The translations under genes were made by a program, and so were the position numbers. A stretch of 64,000 nucleotides of DNA from Methylotenera versatilis 301 (GTDB taxonomy: Bacteria > Pseudomonadota > Gammaproteobacteria > Burkholderiales > Methylophilaceae), in the NCBI RefSeq assembly GCF_000093025.1, contig NC_014207.1, positions 2,480,001-2,544,000 on the forward strand, in the 5' to 3' direction. Shown here piece by piece: positions 55,926 to 64,000 of this stretch. Numbering within the stretch: position 1 is the first letter of the stretch; each line of letters starts with the position of its first letter. Under the pieces are notes generated by a model. The model did not search any database. It had not been told where the DNA came from and saw only the letters and a program-made list of their open reading frames with translations.

Positions 55926-56558
55926 TTAACTATTTGCAACTTTTAAATCTTGTAAAATTTGCAGCCCCATACATAAATCACGCCAGACTTTTGCTTTATC
56001 TGCAGGATTTTGTAATAGGTGCGGCAAATCATAAGTAGCGATTAGAGTAACGCCATGCAATTGATGTAGCTTTCCACTCAAGTGCGTGATTGGCTCAGCA
56101 GATTGCAATATCATTTGTACCACCGCCTCGCCCATCGCAATCAACAACTTTGCTTGCATGTCTTTGATAGACGCTAAAATATCAGATGAAATTTCAGCAG
56201 GCTTTGTTTTAATTCGTAGTGCTTTGCCAATATTTTGAAATAACTGTAACTCTTCTGCGCTCATTGCGGCGTTTGGTAGCACAAATAGGTATTCGCCGTT
56301 TTCACTAGCAATATAGGAGAGTGTTGGCGACTCAATAGGTACTGGCGTTAAAGTATCTGAAGACTCCTCTATATTGACCAATGAGTCTTTTACAAATACG
56401 TCTTCCACTTGTACTTGCATGTCGGGTTTTAATTCGAGATCTTGAGGGGTTAAAACTCGGCTTACATCTTTTATCGCCGGAACTTCAGGTGCTGGTGCGC
56501 GCGACTGCCACACTGGCAGCAGCTCTAACTCCCGCATCATATCTTCACGCGTCATCAT
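55926..56558 (-). CDS. UDG-superfamily-like protein lacking catalytic and iron-sulfur motifs
   Basis: This 210-residue protein has a Pro/Glu/Val-rich N-terminal 80 residues, then a globular part. It ends LHGVTLIATYDLPHLLQNPADKAKVWRDL, like the C-terminus of type-4/5 uracil-DNA glycosylases (motif HP.YLL.NPADK). The four cysteines that bind the iron-sulfur cluster, and the N-terminal GEAPG active-site loop, are absent. It follows rimI, exactly where many betaproteobacteria encode that glycosylase. It is probably a degenerate or re-purposed descendant. The enzymatic function is unproven. Confidence 0.6.
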   Translation of the reverse strand: MMTREDMMRELELLPVWQSRAPAPEVPAIKDVSRVLTPQDLELKPDMQVQVEDVFVKDSLVNIEESSDTLTPVPIESPTLSYIASENGEYLFVLPNAAMSAEELQLFQNIGKALRIKTKPAEISSDILASIKDMQAKLLIAMGEAVVQMILQSAEPITHLSGKLHQLHGVTLIATYDLPHLLQNPADKAKVWRDLCMGLQILQDLKVANS

Positions 56559-56592
56559 AGCTTTACTTTCAAGATACCAATCAAAGTGTCCA

Positions 56593-57054
56593 TTAAAGTG
56601 CCAAACCCATTAACACCGCATCTTCACGACCATTTGCAGCAGGGTAATAGCCACGACGAACTGCCATTTCATTAAAACCCATATTCTCATATAAAGCGAT
56701 GGCAGAAATATTACTTGGGCGCACTTCTAAAAACATATTGGCCATTTGATTACTTTTAGCAATACTCACCATATGCTCTAAAAGAGTGCGTCCTAAGCCT
56801 TGCTTTTGGTAGGGCTTTGCCACACTCAAATTAAGCAAATGGGCTTCATCCAACACTAGCATCATCAGTGAATACCCAATAATCTGATCATTTAACATCA
56901 ATACCCAAGCGCTATAGCCAGAACTCAATGAATCGCTAAAATTGCCACGTGTCCATGGATACGGGTAAATCTGCGGCTCAATCACCATAATGGTATCCAA
57001 GTCGTCCAATTGCATAGGACGAAATTGATATTGTGTGTTTAGCACCGCACTCAT
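56593..57054 (-). CDS. rimI: Ribosomal protein alanine N-acetyltransferase
   Basis: RimI acetylates the N-terminus of ribosomal protein S18. The 153-residue GNAT protein has YPYPWTRGNFSDSLSSGY near the N-terminus, the acetyl-CoA loop VAKPYQKQGLGRTLLEHM (QxxGxG) near residues 79-96, and the late ALYENMGFNEMAVRRGYYP. The gene starts within tsaB (4-bp overlap), the common tsaB-rimI pair. Confidence 0.93.
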   Translation of the reverse strand: MSAVLNTQYQFRPMQLDDLDTIMVIEPQIYPYPWTRGNFSDSLSSGYSAWVLMLNDQIIGYSLMMLVLDEAHLLNLSVAKPYQKQGLGRTLLEHMVSIAKSNQMANMFLEVRPSNISAIALYENMGFNEMAVRRGYYPAANGREDAVLMGLAL

Positions 57055-57740
57055 AAACGTAAGCCTTGCTCGCGTTCTGCGGTTTTAAGTGCCACACGAT
57101 TACGAATATACATAGGCATGGCTTCGCTTGCTGGTCTTGCTTCACCTTTTGCAAATATTGGTAAAGCAAGTTTAAGTATCGCTGCAGATGAGGGTAACTG
57201 ATGCGGTTGCGTTGATTGCAATTGCTCTGCATAAACAGCACTTAATTGCTCAGCATAGGTTTGCCAACCACTACCAGCACCCACCCAACCTGCACCCTCA
57301 ATAGCAGGCACTGCATCTGGTTTATATAATCCAGGTTCAATGATGCATCGCCATGTATCATCTATTTTTTCATACGCGGCATGATACACCTCACCCATGC
57401 GCGCATCTAAGCATGCGATTACTTTGTCTGCGCTGCTCGCTTCTGCCAGTGCTAATAGTGTGCACACACTAACCACTGGCAAATTAGCGCCAAAACCCAG
57501 TCCCTGTGCCACGCCAGCAGCAATACGCACACCTGTAAAGGACCCAGGGCCTGCACCAAATGCAACTCCTTGCAGATCACTTAGCTGTAATTCTGCGGAA
57601 TCCAGCAAGGCTTGTATCTGCGGCAATATAATTTGCGAATGTGTTTGCCCTGCATTGCAATCATATTGAAAGGTTTCGCTTCCTTTTCGCAAGGCTAGCG
57701 ATAGGTATTCAGTTGATGTATCAAAAGCTAATATGTTCAC
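57051..57740 (-). CDS. tsaB: tRNA threonylcarbamoyladenosine biosynthesis protein TsaB
   Basis: TsaB is the scaffold partner of TsaD in making t6A at position 37 of tRNAs. The 229-residue ASKHA-fold protein has ILAFDTSTEYLSLAL at the start and GAGPGSFTGVRIAAGVAQGL near residue 68. A 130-230 region typical of TsaB follows. It lies 6 bp after arfB and overlaps rimI by 4 bp. Confidence 0.94.
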   Translation of the reverse strand: MNILAFDTSTEYLSLALRKGSETFQYDCNAGQTHSQIILPQIQALLDSAELQLSDLQGVAFGAGPGSFTGVRIAAGVAQGLGFGANLPVVSVCTLLALAEASSADKVIACLDARMGEVYHAAYEKIDDTWRCIIEPGLYKPDAVPAIEGAGWVGAGSGWQTYAEQLSAVYAEQLQSTQPHQLPSSAAILKLALPIFAKGEARPASEAMPMYIRNRVALKTAEREQGLRL

Positions 57741-57746
57741 TTTAAA

Positions 57747-58157
57747 TTAATGCTCATTTTTGTCAGATGCTATTTTGCCACGCATCTGCTTAATTTGCCC
57801 ACGTTGTGTTTTACTTTCTAATCGTCGCTGTTTTGAACCGTAACTTGGTCGTGTCGCATAACGTGTAGGTTTTACTTGATTAGCCGCGTTAACAATTTCA
57901 TGTAAGCGTACAGTAGCATCTTTTTTATTGGCTTCCTGCGTGCGATATTGCTGCGCTTTTAGCACCAAAATACCTTCAGCAGTAATCCGGTTATCTTTCA
58001 GATGCATCAAGCGTTCTTTAAGCCAATCGCTCAACGTTGACGCCTGAATATCAAAGCGCAAATGAATCGCGCTCGACACTTTATTCACATTCTGCCCACC
58101 CGCACCCTGCGCGCGTATTGCGCTCAGTTCATATTCAGTTTCGGGGATTAAAATCAT
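57747..58157 (-). CDS. arfB: Alternative ribosome-rescue factor ArfB (YaeJ)
   Basis: ArfB hydrolyses peptidyl-tRNA on stalled ribosomes. The 136 residues contain the catalytic GGQ in GAGGQNVNKVSSAIHLRF (18-35) and the basic C-terminal tail that enters the mRNA channel, rich in Lys, Arg and Gln after about residue 105. Length and tail distinguish it from RF1/RF2. It is the first gene of the arfB-tsaB-rimI group. Confidence 0.93.
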   Translation of the reverse strand: MILIPETEYELSAIRAQGAGGQNVNKVSSAIHLRFDIQASTLSDWLKERLMHLKDNRITAEGILVLKAQQYRTQEANKKDATVRLHEIVNAANQVKPTRYATRPSYGSKQRRLESKTQRGQIKQMRGKIASDKNEH

Positions 58158-58320
58158 AGGTTAAGTTTTTAACTATTTTAGAGTTGCTATATTAGGCGGT
58201 GATACAGTGATTAAAAGGCTATCAATAAGCGCCACATTGTACACAAGCCAAGCCGCATAATCGCCTAGAACACATTATAATCAGGACTACATGAATCAAC
58301 ACGATATGAATTAGCTTGCC

Positions 58321-59376
58321 ATGAAAGACCATTTCAATCGTTTTCCGATTATCGATGCATTTAAAGCCATTGCTTCCCAGTTTATTGTTTTACATCACCT
58401 TGCCGCTTATGGCCCGATTTCAGATGCTGTGCAACAAATAGCGCCATCACTCATTACTTGGCTGTATGACTATGCACGGATGGCAGTGCAGATATTTTTT
58501 GTCATTGGCGGCTATCTTGCAGCGCGATCTGTTTTCAATAGTGGGAATAGCATCCGCCATTTACAAGTGAATCTAACGAATCGATATTTAAGATTAGTGA
58601 TTCCATTCTTTTTTGCACTGGTACTTGCCATCCTTTGCGCTGTCATCGCACGCAATCTAGTGGATCATGAGTTTATTCCAGACTTTCCGAAGCTCTCTCA
58701 ATTTTTGTCTCACGTATTGATGCTGCAAGGTGTTCTGGATTTTGACTCACTCTTAGCAGGCGCATGGTTTATTGCAGTTGATTTTCAACTGTTCTTTGTG
58801 ATGCTTTGCATTAGCTGGCTTGGCGGGAAAGCGGCTAACTCTAAAAAGACAATTCTGATTATTATCACGCTTACAGCCGCCGCCTCTCTATTCTGGTTCA
58901 ATCGTCACGAACGTTATGACGACTGGGCAATCTATTTTTTTGGTGCATATGGTCTGGGCGCAATCGCTTACTATGCGGGTCAACGGGAGCATTCAAACGC
59001 ATGGCTTTGGTTAAATATATCAATTGCTATGACTGCAATTTTGATTGATTTCAGGTTGCGTATTCTGATTGCTGCACTGACCGCACTCGCTCTATTTTTT
59101 ACTCGAAATGTGCATATCAAAGCGTATGTAAAACAACAAAGATTTATTCATTATTTAGGTTCGATTTCCTACGCTCTGTTTCTTGTACATTTCTCTGTTT
59201 TAATGTTAGCTAATGCAATTTTTAGCTGGCTAAACCTAAAAAACTCATTGCTAGCTTGCCTTTTTATGCTGCTCACATGGGCTGCCAGCCTAGTCCTTGC
59301 AGACTTATTTCATCGCAAAGTTGAAAAACCAACGACCTTATATTTAAAACAGAAAGTGCATAAAAATAAAGCCTAG
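58321..59376 (+). CDS. Membrane acyltransferase family 3, separate from the EPS block
   Basis: This 351-residue integral membrane acyltransferase has RFPIIDAFKAIASQFIVLHHL at the N-terminus and VQIFFVIGGYLAARS in place of the usual FFxLSGF. It ends in a basic tail. It is a single gene 20 kb away from the EPS locus, preceded by a 163-bp region with no clear promoter. The terminator overlaps its stop codon. It could decorate LPS, EPS or a lipid. Confidence 0.82.
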   Translation: MKDHFNRFPIIDAFKAIASQFIVLHHLAAYGPISDAVQQIAPSLITWLYDYARMAVQIFFVIGGYLAARSVFNSGNSIRHLQVNLTNRYLRLVIPFFFALVLAILCAVIARNLVDHEFIPDFPKLSQFLSHVLMLQGVLDFDSLLAGAWFIAVDFQLFFVMLCISWLGGKAANSKKTILIIITLTAAASLFWFNRHERYDDWAIYFFGAYGLGAIAYYAGQREHSNAWLWLNISIAMTAILIDFRLRILIAALTALALFFTRNVHIKAYVKQQRFIHYLGSISYALFLVHFSVLMLANAIFSWLNLKNSLLACLFMLLTWAASLVLADLFHRKVEKPTTLYLKQKVHKNKA

Positions 59377-59396
59377 TCATTGCTGGCTAGGCTTTA
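59368..59396. terminator. Rho-independent terminator overlapping an acyltransferase stop codon
   Basis: The stem AAAGCCTAG/CTAGGCTTT has a ten-base loop and starts inside the last codons of the acyltransferase gene. It is placed to serve both converging genes (acyltransferase and pirin). Confidence 0.75.
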
Positions 59397-59428
59397 AGTG
59401 TATCAAAACATACTGCTTAATTATTGCG

Positions 59429-60301
59429 TCACACAAGTTGTCCATTTTGATAATCAGCAATTGCTTGGTCGATTTCTTCGCGAGTATTCATCACAAATGG
59501 ACCATATTGAACAATAGGTTCTAATAATGGCTTTGCAGCCAATAGTATGAATGACACAGGCGTCTCTGCTGCAGTTACTTCAACAGATTCTCCCGCTGAT
59601 AACACGCCAACGGATTGCGGCTCAAGTAAGCGCTGTTCAGCTTTAGCACCAATCAATACTTTACCCTCATACGGATACACGAATGCATTGTGCCCTTCTG
59701 TAATGAGTTGGCTAAAGCTTTCTCCCGCAGACAAATGTACATCTATGAATAATGGCGCTGTGGTTAAACCTTGAATCGGTCCAGCCACGGCTTTACCATC
59801 TTGCATGGCTGTACCCGCAATCACTTTAACTGTGCCTGCATTTGCTAAATGGACTAGCGGAATCTCATCAGGCTGAATATCTAAATAGCCCGCAGGTTTC
59901 ATCTTCTCATTCGCAGGCAGATTTATCCAAAGCTGAAAGCCACGCATACGACCACTTTCTTGCTGTGGGATTTCTGAGTGAATAATGCCACGGCCCGCGG
60001 TCATCCACTGCGCGCCGCCACTTTTCAAATCGCCTTTGTTGCCTAAATGATCTTGATGCAACATGTGGCCATCAAGCATATAAGTCACTGTTTCAAAGCC
60101 ACGATGCGGATGATCAGGAAAGCCTGCAATGTAATCATCTGGATTTTCAGAAGAGAATTCATCTAGCATTAGAAACGGATCTAATCGCATAAAACCAGAC
60201 TGCCCAAGGCTACGGCGTAATTTCACGCCACCGCCATCTGAAGTTGGAATGGACTGAATCACTCTTTGCAATTGCCGTACTTTAACTTGCTGATTTTGCA
60301 T
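59429..60301 (-). CDS. Pirin family protein
   Basis: This is a bicupin of about 290 residues. The N-terminal cupin has the pirin metal ligands HPHRGFET, HQDHLG and HSEIPQ (three His, one Glu), and GGAQWMTAGRGIIH is diagnostic. Pirins include quercetinase-like dioxygenases and redox-linked regulators; which applies here is unknown. The start at 60301 (protein MQNQQVKV) is fixed by a GGAG ribosome site 6 bases upstream; an ATG 12 bases earlier overlaps that site. It lies downstream of yceI in a likely stress operon. Confidence 0.92.
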   Translation of the reverse strand: MQNQQVKVRQLQRVIQSIPTSDGGGVKLRRSLGQSGFMRLDPFLMLDEFSSENPDDYIAGFPDHPHRGFETVTYMLDGHMLHQDHLGNKGDLKSGGAQWMTAGRGIIHSEIPQQESGRMRGFQLWINLPANEKMKPAGYLDIQPDEIPLVHLANAGTVKVIAGTAMQDGKAVAGPIQGLTTAPLFIDVHLSAGESFSQLITEGHNAFVYPYEGKVLIGAKAEQRLLEPQSVGVLSAGESVEVTAAETPVSFILLAAKPLLEPIVQYGPFVMNTREEIDQAIADYQNGQLV

Positions 60302-60365
60302 ACTAAACTCCATATTCTGCGACTGGCAAAACTTGCCAGCTATCCGCTATCAACCTTGTTCTGAC

Positions 60366-60932
60366 TTATTGCTTAACAGCCTCAACAGGTAAAGTAATGG
60401 TCACTTCATCACTCACGTAAGGCACATGTTTGCTCATATTAAAATCTGTACGTTTCACCACTACAGTCGCATTCGCGCCACAAGCATCTTTTTTCAACAT
60501 TGGGTGAGGCATACACATGAACGAAGTCACAGTAAGTGTTTCTGGTTTACTCACACCTTTAATCGTCAACGTGCCGTCAATTGAAACAGGTTTATCACCT
60601 TCAAAATTCATTTTCTTAGAGACAAAAGTAGCCGTTGGAAATTTTGCCGTATTAAAAAAATCTTCGCCTTGAATATGCTCATTAAATAAAGCAAAGCCTG
60701 TGTTCACAGAGGTTGTATCAATGGTCACATCCACAGAGCCAGTTTTAGCGGCACGGTCAATCACGATTTTGCCTGTCGCTTTATCAAAACGGCTTAATTG
60801 CGTTGAGTAGCCAAAATGACTATATGAAAAGCGCGGCATGCTGTGGTTGCTATCAATCACATAAGTTTCAGGTGCAGCAACGGCTGCAGTAGATATGGTG
60901 GCTGCAATAGCCAATAAAATAAAACGTTTCAT
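60366..60932 (-). CDS. YceI family periplasmic protein
   Basis: This 188-residue exported lipocalin-like protein binds isoprenoid or other hydrophobic molecules. It has a signal peptide (to about residue 19), YVIDSNHSMPRFSYSHFGY and the middle DFFNTAKFPTATFVSKKM, both YceI signatures. A Cys pair (MCMPHP...KKDACG) lies near residue 138-150. GGAG sits 9 bases before the ATG. It is divergent from a lysR gene 145 bp away and followed by pirin, so LysR control is likely. Confidence 0.93.
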   Translation of the reverse strand: MKRFILLAIAATISTAAVAAPETYVIDSNHSMPRFSYSHFGYSTQLSRFDKATGKIVIDRAAKTGSVDVTIDTTSVNTGFALFNEHIQGEDFFNTAKFPTATFVSKKMNFEGDKPVSIDGTLTIKGVSKPETLTVTSFMCMPHPMLKKDACGANATVVVKRTDFNMSKHVPYVSDEVTITLPVEAVKQ

Positions 60933-61077
60933 AAGATTTACTCCAAAATTAATACTGTTAAAAATAAATGGTGTTGTATAAATTAATTTCTAGAGCCTCA
61001 TTTAATACCTTAACAATAAGATATAAAAGTATAATAATCTGCTATAAATTATCAGTTAATTAGATAGGTTGACTTAA

Positions 61078-61983
61078 ATGACACCCAATATCACTTTGGA
61101 ACAATGGCGCACTTTAATAAGCATCGTAGATGCTGGCGGTTATGCCCAAGCTGCAGAAATGATGTATAAAAGTCAGTCCGCCGTGACCTACGCGGTGCAA
61201 AAGATTGAATCAATGCTTGACGTTAAGGTGTTTGAGCTTCAGGGTCGCAAAGCAATACTTACCCCAACAGGTCAGATGCTGTATCGCCGTGCACTAGCGC
61301 TCGTCAATGAAGCCAACGAACTTGAACAAGCTGCCCATGCCTTATCTGCAGGCTGGGAAGCCAATATTAATATTGCAGCAGAGATACTCTTTCCTCCTCA
61401 ACTACTATTGACTTGCATGCACAAATTTGGCTTAGAAAGTCCGCATACAAGAATAGAGCTTATTGAATCAGTGATAGGTGGTACCTCTGAAGCCTTACTC
61501 AAGGGCGAGGCCGACATTGCCATTTCCCCACAACTACCCCCAGGCTTTTTAGGTAACCTGCTGACGCGCATTAAAATAATTGCAGTCGCCCATGCCAGCC
61601 ATCCTCTTCACCATTTAGGCCACGCACTTACCTATAAAGACCTCCGAGCTTATCGTCACCTAGTGGTAAGAGATTCAGGTAAAAATCGCGGACAGCGCCC
61701 TGCGATTGTTGATGTCGATCAACGCTGGACTGTCAGTCAAATCGCCACCTCTATTCAAGCCGTGTCGATTGGCTACGGCTTTGCATGGTTACCCGAAGAA
61801 CACATAAGGCAAGAACTTGACACTGGCTTGCTTAAGCCGCTGCCGCTACTTGAAGGTGGTGCACGCGAAGTTCCACTATATCTAGTGATAGCCAACCCAG
61901 ATTTTGCAGGGCCAGGGATTAGACGCTTGGCAGAAATTATTAAGAACTCAGTTGAAAGTTCTGAGAACAGCCAAAGTGACTAA
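61078..61983 (+). CDS. LysR family transcriptional regulator
   Basis: This 301-residue regulator has an N-terminal helix-turn-helix (about 6-65): WRTLISIVDAGGYAQAAEMMYKSQSAVTYAVQKIES. A periplasmic-binding-protein-like effector domain follows (about 90-295). It is transcribed away from yceI-pirin across a 145-bp region. There, ATAAT-N9-ATTAT (61034-61052) may be part of its binding site, although it lacks the exact T-N11-A spacing. Control of yceI and pirin is the natural expectation; the effector is unknown. Confidence 0.93.
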   Translation: MTPNITLEQWRTLISIVDAGGYAQAAEMMYKSQSAVTYAVQKIESMLDVKVFELQGRKAILTPTGQMLYRRALALVNEANELEQAAHALSAGWEANINIAAEILFPPQLLLTCMHKFGLESPHTRIELIESVIGGTSEALLKGEADIAISPQLPPGFLGNLLTRIKIIAVAHASHPLHHLGHALTYKDLRAYRHLVVRDSGKNRGQRPAIVDVDQRWTVSQIATSIQAVSIGYGFAWLPEEHIRQELDTGLLKPLPLLEGGAREVPLYLVIANPDFAGPGIRRLAEIIKNSVESSENSQSD

Positions 61984-62126
61984 ACCATGTCCCAAGATTG
62001 ACCCTTTCGGGTGATTGAGGGTGAAAATATTTACGCGTATAGTTCAAAAAAACTGATAAAAGTTTCAGCCCGACCATAAACTGTTTAGGCATTCAAATAA
62101 TTAAAAATAACTTTAAGGGGACTATA

Positions 62127-63068
62127 GTGACAAAAAAACTATTAATAGCAAGTCTAGCTTTATCAAGCATTTTTCTGAGCTCTACTGCAAATGCGGGACA
62201 AGTTTTAAGCACTGGCGATATTTCCATTGGCGTACAAGACTTTGGCGCACTTGGTGTGGGTTCTGTTGCCTTATCCCATCTAGGTAGCGATGCAATTACC
62301 CCAGGTTGTTTATGTGAAGGCTGGGGCGCTTCTTTTGGAAGCACAGCAGGTTGGTCAGCAAACGCTAACGGTGGTGATAATAACGTTAGTTTAGTGAACT
62401 TCACAGGTACAAGCTCAAGCGCTACTTCTATCGTTAGCGTAGCTAATGCACTGCAAATCACTCAAGCCTACACAGCTTCAGCATCATCTTCTTTATTTGT
62501 AAATAAAGTAACGCTTACTAATACCACTTCAGCTAGCATGAGTGATGTACGCTATTCAAGATCAATGGACTGGGATGTACCGCCAACACCATTTTCTGAG
62601 TTTGTAACTATCAACCGTGGTACCTCTACAGCTTTGCTTTTTTCTAACGACAACGGCTTTGCTACACCGAACCCACTTTCTAACCCAGGTGAATTGTCTG
62701 CAGGTACAACTAACGTAAATTTTGCAGATTCTGGCCCGAACGACCATGGTGCATACTTTACATTTAGTTTTGGTGCTTTAGCTGCAGGCGAATCTAAAAC
62801 TTTTAATATTTTCTACGGTGCAGCAGATAGTGAAGCAAATGCATTTTCAGCATTAAGCAAAGTTGGAGCTGAAGTTTACTCATTTGGTCAAAGCAACACA
62901 GTGGGCGGCCCTTCTGCAGGTACGCCTTCAACATTTATTTTCGCCTTCTCAGGTGTTGGTGGCACTCCAGTATCACCAGTGCCAGAACCAGAAACATACG
63001 CGATGCTTTTAGCTGGCTTAAGCTTAGTTGGTTTCGCAGCACGTCGTAAAAAACAAAATCAAGCATAA
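62127..63068 (+). CDS. PEP-CTERM protein, 313 residues
   Basis: This exported protein has a GTG start at 62127 with AAGGGG 6 bases upstream, a signal peptide ending ANA (about 23) and a beta-rich Ser/Gly/Thr mature domain. The C-terminal sorting signal is VPEPETYAMLLAGLSLVGFAARRKK. Its tyrosine-flanked PEP motif matches the two at 36.8-38.2 kb, so it is likely an XrtB substrate although its gene is 35 kb from xrtB. A Cys pair (CLCEG) lies near residue 60. It has its own terminator. Its function is unknown. Confidence 0.9.
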   Translation: MTKKLLIASLALSSIFLSSTANAGQVLSTGDISIGVQDFGALGVGSVALSHLGSDAITPGCLCEGWGASFGSTAGWSANANGGDNNVSLVNFTGTSSSATSIVSVANALQITQAYTASASSSLFVNKVTLTNTTSASMSDVRYSRSMDWDVPPTPFSEFVTINRGTSTALLFSNDNGFATPNPLSNPGELSAGTTNVNFADSGPNDHGAYFTFSFGALAAGESKTFNIFYGAADSEANAFSALSKVGAEVYSFGQSNTVGGPSAGTPSTFIFAFSGVGGTPVSPVPEPETYAMLLAGLSLVGFAARRKKQNQA

Positions 63069-63089
63069 GATATATTTAATTATAGTCAT

Positions 63090-63118
63090 AAAAAGGGGGA
63101 GCATATGCTCCCCTTTTT
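63090..63118 (+). terminator. Rho-independent terminator of the PEP-CTERM gene
   Basis: A long stem (AAAAGGGGGAGCAT with ATGCTCCCCTTTTT, one G-U pair) begins 22 bp past the stop codon and ends in T. Confidence 0.88.
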
Positions 63119-63381
63119 ATTTGCAGATCAAAGCGGATAAAATCTATAAGATACTCCCCTGCTGTAATCCTTGTAATGATATAACCATGTTTTCTATGTC
63201 TTATTCCAACTTCAAAGCCCACTGGGCACCGCATAATATACAAATCAAGTAAAGCATTTATAATCAACGCCCTCGCAACAGCGCTGCGTAGAGTCGGCTA
63301 ATATCGCAGTGGCAATGTGAACTCAGCTCAAGATGGAGCTTATATAAACATAAATGATTAAACTTACATTGAGTATAAAAA
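63119..63381. other. Intergenic region before the MASE1 gene
   Basis: No convincing gene or promoter was identified here. A minus-strand frame (63076-63267) runs through the terminator and looks spurious. Confidence 0.5.
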
Positions 63382-64000
63382 GTGGCACTAAGTTATCAAC
63401 TAAAACAGATTTATCGTTGGTCTGACCTTCCGTTATTGCTTGGCATTTCGTTAGCCTATGCGCTACTCGCGAAAATTGCATTGGGATACTTCTCAGCCAA
63501 TGGCGTTGTCTCTATGGTTTGGCCATCTAGCGGCTTAGCGTTGGCCGCACTCATACTCGGCAAGAAAAAATACTGGCCTAGCATTTTCATAGGCGCGCTC
63601 ACTGGCAATATCATGCAAGGCAGCCCAATTAGCATCTCCATGGTGATTGCTTTTGGTAACTCATTAGAAGCACTTTGCTGTTTCTGGATACTGTCACACA
63701 TACAACGATTCAAACCCACGCTTGAACAACCACGCGATTTTTTATGGCTTTCTGTGGTCGGCATATTAGGCTCAGTAGTCAGCGCAGCAATCGGTGTAAG
63801 CACTCTAGTATTAAATGGAATGGTTCCAAAATCTGCCGCTTGGCATAACTTTTTCAATTGGTGGCAAGGCGATATGCTGGGCATATTACTTGTGACACCG
63901 CTGATTTTAGTCTGGCGCCAAGTACCGTACGACTGGATAAAACGCGAGCGCATCACTGAGGCCATCATTTGTTTTGGGCTCTCATTCTTTGCTGGTCAAG
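63382..64000 (+). CDS. MASE1-domain membrane sensor, 3' end outside the window
   Basis: The frame from a GTG at 63382 stays open to the window end; a stop codon at 63376-63378 rules out any earlier start, and no ATG occurs in the first 40 codons. The 206 visible residues hold about six membrane segments with MVWPSSGLALAALILGKKKYWP, FIGALTGNI and the late WWQGDMLGILLVTPL, which are MASE1 signatures. MASE1 is a sensory module usually joined to a diguanylate cyclase (GGDEF), EAL or histidine kinase domain, which would lie beyond base 64000. Link to the EPS system through c-di-GMP is possible but not shown. Confidence 0.8.
   Translation, partial: MALSYQLKQIYRWSDLPLLLGISLAYALLAKIALGYFSANGVVSMVWPSSGLALAALILGKKKYWPSIFIGALTGNIMQGSPISISMVIAFGNSLEALCCFWILSHIQRFKPTLEQPRDFLWLSVVGILGSVVSAAIGVSTLVLNGMVPKSAAWHNFFNWWQGDMLGILLVTPLILVWRQVPYDWIKRERITEAIICFGLSFFAGQ

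Noticed and set aside
61034-61052. ATAAT-N9-ATTAT as a definite LysR operator
   Set aside because: It lies in the right place but does not have the T-N11-A form, so it is mentioned only within the lysR entry.
63076-63267. 63-codon minus-strand frame before the MASE1 gene
   Set aside because: It uses a TTG start and its C-terminal end is made by the terminator of the PEP-CTERM gene. It was judged spurious despite a weak ribosome-site-like GAGG upstream.

Overview
The window looks like part of the chromosome of a low-GC betaproteobacterial methylotroph, most likely Methylophilaceae and Methylotenera-like. This is inferred from gene content, not from a database search. The pointers are an EpsA/B/D/E/F/G/L exopolysaccharide set like the methanolan genes of Methylobacillus, a B-type exosortase (XrtB) with three PEP-CTERM proteins, a Neisseria-like metal-independent KdsA, and a betaproteobacterial cox gene order.

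Layout. (1) 1-1.25 kb: a truncated xdhC and a mocA-like cytidylyltransferase, both for molybdenum-cofactor enzymes. (2) 1.4-5.6 kb: galU, and divergently a four-gene operon for GDP-D-glycero-alpha-D-manno-heptose (hddA, gmhA, hddC, gmhB) behind a good sigma-54-type promoter. (3) 5.6-26 kb: a long minus-strand block of polymer-specific genes. It holds two WecG/TagA transferases, four other glycosyltransferases, galE, four modifying or decorating enzymes (three acyltransferases and a pyruvyl transferase), a GMC oxidoreductase, an SDR, a Wzy-like polymerase, a Wzx-like flippase, kdsA and an unknown secreted protein. (4) 25.9-36.3 kb: the conserved eps/exosortase core. The minus strand carries a cyclic-nucleotide-binding protein, epsL, epsD, epsE, epsF, epsG, xrtB and epsI. 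The plus strand carries epsA and epsB behind a second sigma-54-type promoter. (5) 36.3-38.5 kb: a 0.5-kb gene-free stretch and two PEP-CTERM genes, one with tandem palindromic operators. (6) 38.5-47.4 kb: a complete aa3-type cytochrome c oxidase locus with heme A synthesis and assembly factors, including a 36-residue ORF. (7) 47.6-64 kb: housekeeping genes (tRNA-Leu, queA, proS, tsaB, rimI, arfB), a LemA/TPM group, pirin, yceI and a divergent lysR, a third PEP-CTERM gene and the start of a MASE1 sensor.

How the genes work together. EpsB should load a hexose phosphate onto undecaprenyl phosphate. The glycosyltransferases extend it, possibly with heptose from the GDP-heptose operon and galactose from GalE. 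Acetyl and pyruvyl groups are added, and Wzx/Wzy with EpsF/EpsG/EpsE/EpsL flip, polymerise and export the chain. XrtB and EpsI process PEP-CTERM proteins, probably placing them in or on the same matrix. The two sigma-54-like promoters suggest that precursor supply and polymer initiation are switched on together.

No CRISPR array, rRNA, insertion sequence or prophage gene was recognised. Product names rest on motifs read directly from the translated sequence.
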